This document shows, in pieces, positions 8,876 through 17,573 of a stretch of 64,000 nucleotides of DNA. Where the stretch lies: assembly GCA_013911975.1 (NCBI GenBank), contig JACESF010000004.1:1-64000 (forward strand). The letters run 5' to 3'. A program made the position numbers and the translations under genes. Each line of letters starts with the position of its first letter. Within the stretch, counting starts at the first letter, position 1. The DNA comes from Hyphomicrobiales bacterium. Its GTDB lineage: Bacteria > Pseudomonadota > Alphaproteobacteria > Rhizobiales > Xanthobacteraceae. The notes beneath the pieces were generated by a model that did no database searches, was not told the origin of the DNA, and was given only the letters and a program-made list of their open reading frames with translations.

Positions 8876-9856
8876 TCAGTCGGCATACACGCCGGCCGCC
8901 TCGATGATCGGCTTCCACTTGGCCACTTCATCCGCGACGAACTTCTCGTGGAACTCGCGGCTGCGGCGCTCCTTGGGCTCCGGCTCGGTGCCGAGATCGG
9001 CGAAGCGCGCGATGACCTTGGGATCCTCGAGCGCCGTCTGAAGGGCGGCGTTGAGCTTGTCCATGATGTCCTTCGGCGTGCCCTTGGGCGCGTAGAGGCC
9101 GTGCCACACGGTCACCTCGAAGTCCTTCAGGCCGCTCTCCTTCAGCGTGGGGATATCCCCCAGCGACTTCACGCGGCCGTCCGTGGTCACGGCATAGGCC
9201 TTCACCTTGCCCGCCTTGATCTGGCCGGTGGTGTTGGTGGTCTGGTCGCACATCAGGTCGATCTGGCCGCCGATGATGTCGTTCATGGCCGGGCCCGTGC
9301 CCTGGTAGGGAACGGTGGTCATGGGCGCGCCCACCTTGGACATGAACAGCATGCCGCACAGGTGCGAGGCGGAGCCGACGCCCGCATTGCCGTAGGTGAC
9401 CTTTTCCTTGTTCTTCTTGATGTAGTCGATCAGCTCGGCGGCGGTCTTGGGCTCGAAGTTCGGCTTGCCGATCACGGTCATGGGAACGGGGGTGATGAGC
9501 CCGCCTTCCTCGAAGTCGGTCAGCACGTTGTACGGCAGCTTGCGATACAGCGTGGCGGCGGTCGCCTGGCCGATATGGTGGATCAGCAGCGTGTAGCCGT
9601 CCGGGGCGGCCTTCGCCACTTGGCCCGCGCCGCGGGTGCCGCCGGCGCCGCCCACATTCTCGATGATCACCTGCTGGCCGAGGGTGCGGCTCATGGATTC
9701 GCCGATGAGCCGGGCGACCGTATCCGTGGGGCCGCCCGCCGCGAACGGCACGATGACCGTGATGGGCCGGTTAGGATACGGCTGCTGCGCCTGGGCGGAG
9801 GGGCTGGCGAGCCCGACAAGGGCGGCGAGCGCCAAGACCGCATGCTTGAGTTTCAT
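8876..9856 (-). CDS. tctC: tripartite tricarboxylate transporter receptor TctC (Bug family)
   Basis: Periplasmic solute-binding protein that delivers a carboxylate ligand to TctAB. 326 residues with a clear signal peptide ending at AQA (about residue 24). The Bug-family opening YPNRPITVIVPFAAGGPTD follows, then the second domain with VPYQGTGPAMNDIIGGQIDLMC. The ribosome site GGAGG sits upstream of the ATG. It is the first gene of the tct operon. The ligand (citrate, tartrate, phthalate or other) cannot be assigned, because Bug proteins vary widely in specificity. Confidence 0.92.
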   Translation of the reverse strand: MKLKHAVLALAALVGLASPSAQAQQPYPNRPITVIVPFAAGGPTDTVARLIGESMSRTLGQQVIIENVGGAGGTRGAGQVAKAAPDGYTLLIHHIGQATAATLYRKLPYNVLTDFEEGGLITPVPMTVIGKPNFEPKTAAELIDYIKKNKEKVTYGNAGVGSASHLCGMLFMSKVGAPMTTVPYQGTGPAMNDIIGGQIDLMCDQTTNTTGQIKAGKVKAYAVTTDGRVKSLGDIPTLKESGLKDFEVTVWHGLYAPKGTPKDIMDKLNAALQTALEDPKVIARFADLGTEPEPKERRSREFHEKFVADEVAKWKPIIEAAGVYAD

Positions 9857-10107
9857 GACAACCTCCTGGAGCCCTCTGGACGGCTCGGTATCACGTGGAG
9901 CTTATGCTCGCATCACTACAAGAATATCGATGGCCCGCCCGTCAAGCCCACAGAGGCCTCCCCAAACATAACTTTGGCAGCAGACGGGATATATTGCACT
10001 GCACAATACCCGCGAAGATTTGATCGATTTTATTATTGAGACCGGCGCGTTTCCGCGAACTTGCCGCGCGGCTACCCCTAGGTGCGCTGCCAGAGGGCCC
10101 GAAACGC
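9857..10107. promoter_or_regulatory. AT-richer promoter region of the tct operon
   Basis: No gene seen. The stretch is poorer in GC than its surroundings and must hold the tctC promoter. At 9992-10008 it has TATTGCACTGCACAATA, whose core TGCACTGCA is symmetric and flanked by TATTG and CAATA, so it is a plausible operator. No regulator gene lies beside it. Confidence 0.4.
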
Positions 10108-10136
10108 AAGAAGCCGGGCACAGGGCCCGGCTTCTT
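10108..10136 (-). terminator. terminator hairpin downstream of leuA
   Basis: AAGAAGCCGGGC (10108-10119) pairs with GCCCGGCTTCTT (10125-10136), a 12-bp perfect stem with a 5-base loop, 58 bases after the leuA stop. The outer A/T pairs provide a short T-run on either strand. Confidence 0.75.
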
Positions 10137-10194
10137 GTCGTGCGATTCTCGCTGGAAGGCCCGGCCGGGACTTCAGCCTGCGGCGGCCTTGGGT

Positions 10195-11772
10195 TCAGCC
10201 TGCGGCGGCTTGAGGGTTCAGGCTCTGGCGCTTGCGGGTGAGCTTGTTCAGGGCCGTGATATAGGCCTGCGCGGACGCCACCAGCGTGTCGGGATCGGCG
10301 GCCTTGGCGGTCACGGCCTTACCGTCCTCCTCCAGGCGCACCGAGACCTCGGCCTGCGCGTCCGTGCCCTCGGTCACGGCATGCACCTGGTAGAGTTCCA
10401 GCTTCGCCGTGTGGGGCACCAGGGCCTTGATGCAGTTGAAGGTGGCGTCCACCGGGCCGTTGCCCTCGGCCTCCTCGGTCTGGACGTGGCCGTCCAGTTC
10501 CACGCGCATGGTCGCGCGCTGCGGCCCACGGGTGCCGGCGATCACCGACAGGGACACCAGCTTCACGCGGTCGCTCGCGGCGGCGATCTCCTGGTCCACC
10601 AGCGCCTCGATGTCCTCGTCATAGATGACCTTCTTGCGGTCGGCGAGGTCCTTGAAGCGGGTAAAGGCGTCGTTCAGGGCGTTCTCGCCCAGTTCGTAGC
10701 CCAGGGTCTTCAGCTTGTCGCGGAAGGCGGCGCGGCCCGAATGCTTGCCCATGACCAGCGAGGTCTTGGAGACGCCCACGCTCTCGGGGGTCATGATCTC
10801 GTAGGTCTGGGTATGCTTCAGCATCCCGTCCTGGTGAATGCCGCTTTCGTGCGCGAACGCGTTCCGGCCCACGATGGCCTTGTTGTACTGCACCGGGAAC
10901 GACGTCACCGCCGCCACCAGCTTGGAGGCGCGGGTGAGCATGCTGGCGTCGATGCCGGTGCGATAGGCCAGCACGTCCGAGCGGACATTGATGGCCATCA
11001 CGATCTCTTCCAGCGCCGCGTTGCCTGCGCGCTCACCGATGCCGTTCACGGTGCACTCGATCTGCCGCGCGCCGCCCGCGACGCCCGCCAGCGAGTTGGC
11101 CACCGCCATGCCCAGGTCGTTGTGGCAATGGACCGAGAACACCGCCTTGTCGGAATTCGGCACCCGCTCGCGCACGGTGCGGAACAGGCGGGCATATTCC
11201 TCGGGGGTCGTGTAGCCCACCGTGTCGGGGATGTTGATGGTGGTGGCGCCGGCCTTGATGGCGGCTTCCACGCAGCGGCACAGGAAGTCCAGCTCCGTGC
11301 GGGTGCCGTCCTCGGCCGACCATTCCACGTCCGCCACGTGGTTGCGGGCGCGCGTCACCGAGGCGACGATCATCTCCAGCACCTCGTGCGGCTCCTTCTG
11401 GAGCTTGTACTTCATGTGCACCGGCGAGGTGGACAGGAAGGTGTGGATGCGCCCGCGCCGGGCATGCTTCACCGCCTCGGCGCAGCGGTCGATGTCATTC
11501 AGGGCGGCGCGGGACAGGCCGGCGATCACCGCGTTCTTGGAGCGGCGCGCGATCTCCGACACGGATTCGAAATCGCCCACGGAGGCGATGGGGAAGCCGG
11601 CCTCGATGATGTCCACGCCCATCTCGTCCAGCAGCTCGGCGACCTGGAGCTTCTCCTCGAAGGTCATGGAGGCGCCGGGGCACTGCTCGCCATCACGCAG
11701 CGTGGTGTCGAAGATCAGGACCCGGTCCTTGTCGGATACGGGGGCGGCGGGAATGGAAGCCTGGGAGGTCAT
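10195..11772 (-). CDS. leuA: 2-isopropylmalate synthase
   Basis: Condenses acetyl-CoA with 2-ketoisovalerate, the first step of leucine synthesis in the cytoplasm. 525 residues with the catalytic opening FDTTLRDGEQCPGASM (about 24-39), the metal-binding HCHNDLGMAVAN (about 220) and the C-terminal LeuA regulatory domain, where leucine binds for feedback inhibition. The start ATG at 11772 gives MTSQASIPAAP. It stands alone rather than with leuBCD. A leucine-rich leader ORF and a hairpin lie upstream, suggesting attenuation by charged tRNA-Leu. Confidence 0.96.
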   Translation of the reverse strand: MTSQASIPAAPVSDKDRVLIFDTTLRDGEQCPGASMTFEEKLQVAELLDEMGVDIIEAGFPIASVGDFESVSEIARRSKNAVIAGLSRAALNDIDRCAEAVKHARRGRIHTFLSTSPVHMKYKLQKEPHEVLEMIVASVTRARNHVADVEWSAEDGTRTELDFLCRCVEAAIKAGATTINIPDTVGYTTPEEYARLFRTVRERVPNSDKAVFSVHCHNDLGMAVANSLAGVAGGARQIECTVNGIGERAGNAALEEIVMAINVRSDVLAYRTGIDASMLTRASKLVAAVTSFPVQYNKAIVGRNAFAHESGIHQDGMLKHTQTYEIMTPESVGVSKTSLVMGKHSGRAAFRDKLKTLGYELGENALNDAFTRFKDLADRKKVIYDEDIEALVDQEIAAASDRVKLVSLSVIAGTRGPQRATMRVELDGHVQTEEAEGNGPVDATFNCIKALVPHTAKLELYQVHAVTEGTDAQAEVSVRLEEDGKAVTAKAADPDTLVASAQAYITALNKLTRKRQSLNPQAAAG

Positions 11773-11852
11773 GTCTTGCGTCCTTCTCGGGTCTCGGCCG
11801 TCGCGCTCGAAGGGGGACTGGCCGTATGCGCTGTCTGGTCTCTCGAAGGGGT

Positions 11853-11895
11853 CCCCTGAGTGCCCAGGCGCATGCGCCCGTCCGGCCCTCAGGGG
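11853..11895 (-). promoter_or_regulatory. candidate attenuator hairpin upstream of leuA
   Basis: On the minus strand CCCCTGAG (11895-11888) pairs with CTCAGGGG (11860-11853); an inner GGCGCATGCGCC palindrome sits at 11867-11878. The stop codon of the leader peptide lies inside the 5' arm. That is the geometry expected when ribosome position decides whether the hairpin forms. A pyrimidine-rich stretch (ACCCCTTCG) follows instead of a classic T-run, so it may act on transcription or on translation. Confidence 0.6.
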
Positions 11896-11993
11896 CGGCT
11901 AAGGAGAAGAAGCGCGCGCAGAATCAGAGCGTTGCCCGCGACCCAGGGGGTGCGGGGGGCGGGTCCGGTGCTGTTCGTCGGACGTGACGACAC
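11889..11993 (-). CDS. leucine-rich leader peptide of leuA
   Basis: A 34-codon ORF reading from a GTG at 11993 to a TGA at 11891-11889. Its end reads NALILRALLLLSRP: six Leu codons (two CTG, three CTT, one CTC) within nine codons, just before the stop. The first half is unremarkable. The start is uncertain because the ribosome site is weak. It lies about 117 bases upstream of leuA and overlaps the hairpin above. By analogy with leu leader peptides predicted in other proteobacteria, stalling at Leu codons when leucine is scarce would release leuA expression. This is read from sequence only; no homology search was possible. Confidence 0.6.
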   Translation of the reverse strand: MSSRPTNSTGPAPRTPWVAGNALILRALLLLSRP

Positions 11994-12062
11994 GGCGTTT
12001 GGCTCGCTCTCGAATGGCTCTACGGGCTGCTGGATAGACGAATTCGCGTGAGCGCACAAGGC

Positions 12063-12081
12063 GGGACACTCCCAGTGTCCC
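12063..12081 (-). terminator. short hairpin after the Nudix gene
   Basis: GGGACACT and AGTGTCCC form an 8-bp perfect stem with a CCC loop, 12 bases past the Nudix stop. No T-run follows, so it may only stabilise the mRNA end. Confidence 0.45.
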
Positions 12082-12092
12082 CGGCGCGGCCT

Positions 12093-12806
12093 TCAGGCGC
12101 CGCCGGAAAGGCGCCAGCGCGCATAGGCGGCGGCATAGGGCACGATGGCGGGGGAGAAGTCCCCCTCCCCGGCGATCACATGGACCGCCTTCAGTTCCGG
12201 CAGCGTCTCGCGCGCCAGGAATTCGGTGATGCGCGCGGCGAGCGTCCGGGCCGGCACGGGAAACCTCACGCGGCGGAACAGCGCGAAGAAGATGCCGTGC
12301 TCCACCGCGTCCCAGCCCTCGGCCTCCCGCCCCTCGCGCGCGTCGAGGCCCACTTCCTCGGTCAATTCCCGCAGCGCCGAGGCCCGCAGGTCCAGCACGC
12401 CGTCCACCACATCGCCCGGGTCCGGCGTTCCGCCCGCGAAATAGACGGCGCCCGCCCCGGCGGTGTGGTCGCCCATCTCGCCCATGACGAACCCGCCATC
12501 CGCGCCTTCCAGCGCCACCATGCCGAAGATGTTCTTCACCCCGAGGTCGTCGAGGCCCCGCGTGCGCCACCAGTTGAAGGCGGCGAAATCCGTCTCGATA
12601 CAGGTGCCGGACAGGACGCCGTCTTGCACCGCGTAGCGGCGCAGCAGGATCACGCGGCCGTTCCACAGATGGGGATTGGCTTCGCATAGCCGGGCAAAGG
12701 CGGCGTCGATCTCGGCGCGATGCCGCTCCGCCTCGGGCCAGCCGCCCGCCTCGACCCGGAGGTCGAGGCGGGAGACCGGAAAGATGCGGACCGGGGTCAG
12801 GCTCAA
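12093..12806 (-). CDS. Nudix-fold hydrolase family protein
   Basis: 237-residue cytoplasmic protein. RELTEEVGL near residue 150 matches the second half of the Nudix box (REUxEExGU), which holds the metal-binding Glu residues. The upstream half (GDVVDGVLDLRASAL) departs from the consensus GxxxxxE, so activity may differ from classic Nudix enzymes. Members of this kind hydrolyse nucleoside diphosphate derivatives; the substrate cannot be predicted here. Its ATG overlaps the stop of the upstream Old Yellow Enzyme gene by 4 bases (ATGA), so the two are cotranscribed. Confidence 0.75.
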   Translation of the reverse strand: MSLTPVRIFPVSRLDLRVEAGGWPEAERHRAEIDAAFARLCEANPHLWNGRVILLRRYAVQDGVLSGTCIETDFAAFNWWRTRGLDDLGVKNIFGMVALEGADGGFVMGEMGDHTAGAGAVYFAGGTPDPGDVVDGVLDLRASALRELTEEVGLDAREGREAEGWDAVEHGIFFALFRRVRFPVPARTLAARITEFLARETLPELKAVHVIAGEGDFSPAIVPYAAAYARWRLSGGA

Positions 12807-13900
12807 GCCACCGGCTCCAGGGTCGGATAGTCGGTATAGCCCTTGGCGCCGCCGCCATAGAGCGTGGCCGGGTCCAGCGGATTGAGCGCGGCGCCTTGCT
12901 TCAGGCGCTCCACCAGATCCGGGTTGGAGATGAAGGGGCGGCCGAAGGCCACGAGATCGGCCGCGCCGGTCTCCACCGCCTTGCGGGCGAGGTCCAGGTC
13001 GTAGCCGTTATTCACCATCCAGGGGCCGCTATAGCGGCTGCGCAGCTCGGCGAAGGAGAAGCCCGGCGCGACGTCGCGCGGCCCGCCCGTGGCGCCCTCG
13101 ATCACATGCACATAGACCGGGTGGCGGGTCTCAAGCTGCTCGACCACGTAGTTGAACAGCGCCTGCGGATCGCTGTCGGAGAGGTCGTTGGCCGGGGTGA
13201 CGGGCGAGATGCGGATGCCGGTGCGCGCGGCGCCGATCTCGGCGATTACCGCGTCCATCACTTCCAGCAGGAAGCGGGTGCGGTTCTCGATGGAGCCGCC
13301 ATAGGAATCGGTGCGCTTGTTGGCGCCGTCGCGCAGGAACTGGTCGATGAGGTAGCCGTTGGCCGCGTGGACCTCAACGCCGTCGAAGCCCGCCTTGATG
13401 GCGTTGGCGGCGGCGCGGCGATAGTCCTCGACGATGCCGGGAAGCTCGGACAGCTCCAGCGCACGGGGCGCGGAGGTCTCGGCAAAGGCGTTGTTCACGA
13501 AGGTCTTGGTCTTGGCCGTGATGGCCGAGGGGGCCACCGGCGCCCCGCCGTTCGGCTGAAGGGATACATGGGATACGCGTCCCACGTGCCAGAGCTGAAC
13601 GAAGATGCGCCCGCCCTTGGCGTGGACCGCGTCCGTGACCTTCCGCCACGCCGCCACCTGGGCGTCCGTGTAGATGCCGGGCGTGTCCTGGTAGCCCTGG
13701 CCCTGCTGCGAAATCTGAGTGGCCTCGGTGATGAGCAGGCCGGCGGAGGCGCGCTGGGCGTAATAGTCCGCCGTCAGATCGGTGGGCACGAAGCCCGCCG
13801 CCGCCCGGTTGCGGGTCAGCGGCGCCATGACGATGCGGTTGGAAAGCGTGATGTCGCCGAGACGGAAGCTGTCGAACAGCGTGGGATGGGTGTCGGACAT
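12803..13900 (-). CDS. nemA: Old Yellow Enzyme family alkene reductase
   Basis: FMN-dependent reductase of activated C=C bonds (N-ethylmaleimide, enones, nitrate esters) using NAD(P)H. 365 residues from MSDTHPTLFDS. Family marks visible are RIVMAPLTRNRA near residue 24, FVQLWHVGR, the ligand pair HAANGYLIDQFL, RTDSYGGSIENRTRFLLE and the phosphate-binding VAFGRPFISNPDLVERL near the end. The start at 13900 is preceded by GAGGA; a longer frame to 13969 lacks a good ribosome site. The 4-base overlap with the Nudix gene suggests a two-gene operon, perhaps for detoxification. The NemA name reflects the best-known relative; substrate not proven. Confidence 0.9.
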   Translation of the reverse strand: MSDTHPTLFDSFRLGDITLSNRIVMAPLTRNRAAAGFVPTDLTADYYAQRASAGLLITEATQISQQGQGYQDTPGIYTDAQVAAWRKVTDAVHAKGGRIFVQLWHVGRVSHVSLQPNGGAPVAPSAITAKTKTFVNNAFAETSAPRALELSELPGIVEDYRRAAANAIKAGFDGVEVHAANGYLIDQFLRDGANKRTDSYGGSIENRTRFLLEVMDAVIAEIGAARTGIRISPVTPANDLSDSDPQALFNYVVEQLETRHPVYVHVIEGATGGPRDVAPGFSFAELRSRYSGPWMVNNGYDLDLARKAVETGAADLVAFGRPFISNPDLVERLKQGAALNPLDPATLYGGGAKGYTDYPTLEPVA

Positions 13901-14017
13901 GGAAATCCTCGGGCATGCGACGCGGCATGGGAATGCCGCAGTGCGGAAGACATAAGCCTCCCTTGGCATTCGCCAAGGGGGCGGCCCGCGCCCGCCGCCA
14001 TCACGGAAGCGAGAGCT

Positions 14018-14914
14018 TCACAGGTGAAGCACGCCCTCGGCGATCACCAGCGCCCCGCCGCCGATGGTGGTTTCCACCAGCGCGCCGCCGGAGACGCGGA
14101 ACCCCAAATCGATGCGGCTCGGACGGCCCATCTCGAACCCCTGATCGATGCGCACCCGGTGGTGTCCGTCCACCCGCGCCTCGGCATCCAGGAGAACCGC
14201 CGGAAAGGCGGCGGCCGCCGCGCCGGTGGCGGCGTCCTCTTCCGTGCCGAGGCCGGGCGAGAACATGCGCGTGCGGAAGTCCGCGTCGCCTTCCTCGTCC
14301 AGCGTGTAGAGGTAGAGCGCCTCGCCATAGGAGCCGAGACTGCGGATAAAGGCGGATTCGTCGGGCCGGGCGCGCGCCAGCGAGGTGAGGTTGGCCACCG
14401 GCACGAACAGGAACGGCACCCCGGCGGAGGCCACCACGGGCCGATGGGCGTCGAAGCCGATGTCGCTCACGTCCAGATGCAGGGCGTCCGCGCAGTCGCG
14501 GCGGGTGATGTCCGCCGGCTCCAGCTCCGAGCGGCGCGGCACGGTGAAGGTGGCCGCGCCCTTGCGGGCCGCGCCGTCCGCCGCCGTGACCTCGCACTTC
14601 ACCACGCCCACCTGCTCCTCGATGAGGTAGGTGGCCTTCGGCGCCTTGTCTTCCAGCGCCAGCAGCACGGCGGCGCCCACCGTGGGGTGGCCCGCGAAGG
14701 GAATCTCATGGGCGGTGGTGAAGATGCGGATGCGCGCGCGGTGGGCGGGATCGCGGGGCGGCAGCACGAACACGGTTTCCGAGAGATTGAACTCCCGGGT
14801 GATCTGCTGCATCGCCGCGTCATCCAGGCCGGCCGCGTCGAGCACCACGGCCAGGGGATTGCCGCCGAAGGGACGGGAAGTGAAGACGTCGAGCGTCACG
14901 AAGCGGCGCGGCAT
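14018..14914 (-). CDS. PhzF family isomerase-like protein
   Basis: 298-residue protein of the diaminopimelate epimerase-like fold. The opening RRFVTLDVFTSRPFGGNPLAVV and the block NLSETVFVLPP (with the Glu that acts as proton shuttle in PhzF, near residue 45) are typical, as are the second-domain AGHPTVGAA and GLGTEEDAATGAAAAAFP. In phenazine producers PhzF isomerises dihydro-hydroxyanthranilate, but no other phenazine genes are here, so this is probably one of the widespread paralogues of unknown substrate. Confidence 0.88.
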   Translation of the reverse strand: MPRRFVTLDVFTSRPFGGNPLAVVLDAAGLDDAAMQQITREFNLSETVFVLPPRDPAHRARIRIFTTAHEIPFAGHPTVGAAVLLALEDKAPKATYLIEEQVGVVKCEVTAADGAARKGAATFTVPRRSELEPADITRRDCADALHLDVSDIGFDAHRPVVASAGVPFLFVPVANLTSLARARPDESAFIRSLGSYGEALYLYTLDEEGDADFRTRMFSPGLGTEEDAATGAAAAAFPAVLLDAEARVDGHHRVRIDQGFEMGRPSRIDLGFRVSGGALVETTIGGGALVIAEGVLHL

Positions 14915-15035
14915 GGCGTTTCCCGGTATCCCTCAAGGCTTTTGGCCGCGCGGCGGCGGTGTCTGGATGTTTGGCAAGGGGAAACCCCGCCCGCGCCGTG
15001 CGCGGGCGGAACGGCCCCCGAAACCCATTGTGGCC

Positions 15036-15884
15036 TTAAACCGGCTCTGGCGTGAAGACCTTCGTGGGCTGGACGAATTCGTCCTGCGCCTGCACCAGCA
15101 GCAGTTCCCGCGCGCCCGCCTCGGCGGTGCGCTTCAGGAGGCCGTAGATGGACGAGCCCGCCGCCGCCAGCGCGCCCGCCGTGGAGCCGAGCCGCTTGCA
15201 ATGCAGGAAGAACAGGGCGGCGATGGCATCGCCCGCGCCGTTCAGCGACACGTCCAGCCGGGGGGTGCGCAGCACGAAGCGCCCGTCCGGGCCCGAGGCG
15301 AACAGGTCGATGGAATCGGCGGGCGTTTCCTGCGTGTGCAGGGAGGTGACCAGAATCACCTTCGGCCCGCGTGCGTGCAGCAGGTCGCAGGCCGCCGCCG
15401 CGTCCGCGCGGGTGCGCACCGCGTGGCCGGAGAGCAGCTCCAGCTCGAACTGGTTGGGGGTGATGATGTCCGCCGCCGGAACCGCCGCGTCGCGCATGAA
15501 TTCGGGAATGCCCGGCCGCACGAAGATGCCCCGGCCAACATCGCCGATGACGGGATCGCAGCAATAGTCCGCGCGGGGATTCGCCGCCCGCACCCGGGCC
15601 ACCGCGTCCAGGATGGCGGCGCCGATCTCGGCCGAGCCCATGTAACCGGACAGCACGCCGTCGCAGGCCGAAAGGCGGCCGCGCTCCTCGATGCCCTGGA
15701 TCAGATCGCCGATCACCCCGGCATCGAACACCTGGCCCCGCCACGCCCCGTAGCCGGTGTGGTTGGAGAACTGGACGGTGTGGATCGGCCACACCTCCAC
15801 GCCCAGCCGCTGCAGGGGGAAGACCGCGGAGGAATTGCCCACATGGCCATAGGCCACGTGGGACTGGATCGACAGGATGTTCAT
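15036..15884 (-). CDS. pdxY: pyridoxal kinase
   Basis: Phosphorylates pyridoxal (vitamin B6 salvage) with ATP. 282 residues beginning NILSIQSHVAYGHVGNSS, the ribokinase-fold opening specific to PdxY/PdxK, followed by HTVQFSNHTGYG, CDPVIGD, ITPNQFELELLSG and the anion-hole and catalytic Asp motif SLNGAGDAIAALFF near residue 215. I use the ATG at 15884 because it matches the conserved N-terminus; a GTG at 15911 would add nine residues. It is transcribed towards the phzF-like gene, with a 121-base gap between them. Confidence 0.92.
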   Translation of the reverse strand: MNILSIQSHVAYGHVGNSSAVFPLQRLGVEVWPIHTVQFSNHTGYGAWRGQVFDAGVIGDLIQGIEERGRLSACDGVLSGYMGSAEIGAAILDAVARVRAANPRADYCCDPVIGDVGRGIFVRPGIPEFMRDAAVPAADIITPNQFELELLSGHAVRTRADAAAACDLLHARGPKVILVTSLHTQETPADSIDLFASGPDGRFVLRTPRLDVSLNGAGDAIAALFFLHCKRLGSTAGALAAAGSSIYGLLKRTAEAGARELLLVQAQDEFVQPTKVFTPEPV

Positions 15885-16026
15885 GTCAGGCCAGCCGGCT
15901 GGAAAGGACACTGCGCGAGCTATCGCGCCTTGCCTGCGCCGACAAATGGATTCTGCTGATGGCGGCGAGCAGCCGCGCTGATCGATGGACCTCCGGCCGT
16001 CCAGTGCCTCCTACGGAAAAGGCAGC

Positions 16027-16067
16027 CGAGAGGTGTGTCGAGGGTTCAAATCCCTCCCTCTCCGTCA
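16027..16067 (+). pseudogene. decayed tRNA fragment, Ser-type 3' end
   Basis: GAGGGTTCAAATCCCTC (16040-16056) is a perfect T arm and loop, followed by CCTCTCCG and TCA in place of CCA, as at the 3' end of tRNA-Ser. A GAGAGG at 16028-16033 could be the matching 5' acceptor strand, which would mean the D arm and anticodon arm were lost. No intact tRNA can be folded here. Such remnants are often left where integrating elements recombine with tRNA genes; no integrase is nearby. Confidence 0.45.
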
Positions 16068-16135
16068 TGGCCCTTGCGGCGCGGACGCCCGCGTGCAAAG
16101 CCGGACCCGGTTTCGTTCCTTCCGGTGCTCCCGCC

Positions 16136-17395
16136 ATGCTCTTCGCCCGCGATCTCGCCCTCGACCTTCAGGCCGGCCGCCTGCGCGCCAGCGCGCTCCT
16201 TGAGCGGTGCGCAGAGGCGATCGCCGCGCAGGAGGCCGAGGTGGGCGCGTTCACGGCGCTGGACCTGGACGCGGCCCGGCGCCAGGCCGCCGAGGCGCGG
16301 CGCGACACGCTGCTGGCCGGGCTGCCCGTGGGCGTGAAGGACATCATCGACACGCGCGACCTGCCCACCGCCTACGGCTCGCCCCTCTATGCCGGCCATC
16401 ACCCGGCGGCGGACGCCCCCATCGTGCGCCAGGTGCAGCGCGCGGGCGGCATCGTGCCCGGCAAGACCGTGACCACCGAGTTCGCCCATATGGCACCGGG
16501 CAAGACGCGTAATCCCCGCCGCCTCACCCATACGCCCGGCGGCTCCTCCTCCGGCTCGGCGGCGGCGGTGGCCGCCGGCATGCTGCCGCTCGCCATCGGC
16601 ACCCAGACCGGCGGCTCGGTGATCCGCCCCGCCGCCTTCTGCGGGGTGACGGGCTACAAGCCCACCTTCCGCAACCTGCCGACCCTCGGCATGAAGACCT
16701 TCTCCTGGCATCTCGACACCATGGGCCTGTTCGGCGCGCGGGTGCGCGACGTGGCGTTCGCCGTCGGCGCGCTCACGGGCCGCGACCTGGACATCGGCGA
16801 CCAGCGGGCGGAGACGCCGCGCATCGGCGTGGTGCGCACCGCCCGCGCCCATCTGGCGGACGCCGCCGCCCATGCCGCCCTCGATGCCGCGTCGAGCGCC
16901 CTGGCCCGCGCGGGCGCAGTGGTGCGCGAGATCGACCTGCCGGCGGAGATCGAGGCGGCGGACGCCATCCATCCCGCCATTCAGGATTTCGAGGCCTGGA
17001 TCGCCCTCTCGGACGAATATGACCGGGGCGCCGACCGCCTCTCGCCGGGCCTGCGCGCGCACCTCGAAGCCGCCGCCCGCATCGAGGTGGACGCCTATGA
17101 CGAGGCCCGCCGCACGGCGAAGCGGGCGCGCCAGCGGCTCGGCGACCTGTTCGCGGACATGGACGCCATCCTCACCTTCTCCGCCCCGGGCGCCGCGCCC
17201 GAGGGTCTTGGCTCCACCGGCTCGCCTGCCTTTAACCGCCTCTGGACCCTCATGGGCACGCCCTGTGTGAACGTGCCGGGCCTTGAGGACGGGAGCGGCC
17301 TGCCGGTGGGCGTGCAGGTGGTCGGCCGCTTCGGGCGCGACCGGGCCGCGCTTCTGGTGGCCGCCGCCCTGGAGCAGGCGCTGGCCGCGCGGTGA
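16136..17395 (+). CDS. amidase signature family hydrolase
   Basis: 419-residue cytoplasmic amidohydrolase. The Ser-cisSer-Lys triad is readable: Lys in GLPVGVKDIIDT (about residue 66), the Ser-rich [16 protein letters not shown], and the nucleophile region GTQTGGSVIRPAAF. It resembles the GatA/AtzF group but lacks the GatA context, since gatA is at 52611-54095, so it is a stand-alone amidase of unknown amide substrate. I chose the ATG at 16136 (MLFARDLALDLQAG); the frame stays open upstream through the tRNA remnant, where coding is unlikely. Confidence 0.87.
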   Translation: MLFARDLALDLQAGRLRASALLERCAEAIAAQEAEVGAFTALDLDAARRQAAEARRDTLLAGLPVGVKDIIDTRDLPTAYGSPLYAGHHPAADAPIVRQVQRAGGIVPGKTVTTEFAHMAPGKTRNPRRLTHTPGGSSSGSAAAVAAGMLPLAIGTQTGGSVIRPAAFCGVTGYKPTFRNLPTLGMKTFSWHLDTMGLFGARVRDVAFAVGALTGRDLDIGDQRAETPRIGVVRTARAHLADAAAHAALDAASSALARAGAVVREIDLPAEIEAADAIHPAIQDFEAWIALSDEYDRGADRLSPGLRAHLEAAARIEVDAYDEARRTAKRARQRLGDLFADMDAILTFSAPGAAPEGLGSTGSPAFNRLWTLMGTPCVNVPGLEDGSGLPVGVQVVGRFGRDRAALLVAAALEQALAAR

Positions 17396-17573
17396 TCTTC
17401 GCACCCTCCTGTGCGGCGCGGCATCAGCTAAAGAAATGACATCTCGACTGGCATACAAAAGCCCCGTTGCAGCGCATGATTTTATTGACGCGATGCAATG
17501 ACTTATTTCCTTTCCTCGCCGCTCGTCTTTGTTAAGCTTCACTTGAAGATCGGCCAAGGAGAGGACTTGGAGC

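Noticed and set aside
10036..11859. 607-residue plus-strand frame
   Set aside because: It lies antisense to leuA, which is unambiguous by its motifs.
12896..15055. 719-residue plus-strand frame
   Set aside because: It is antisense to the Old Yellow Enzyme and PhzF-like genes and shows no family match.
16000..16067. Functional tRNA-Ser
   Set aside because: No D arm, no 7-base anticodon loop and no complete acceptor stem can be folded; only the 3' end is tRNA-like.
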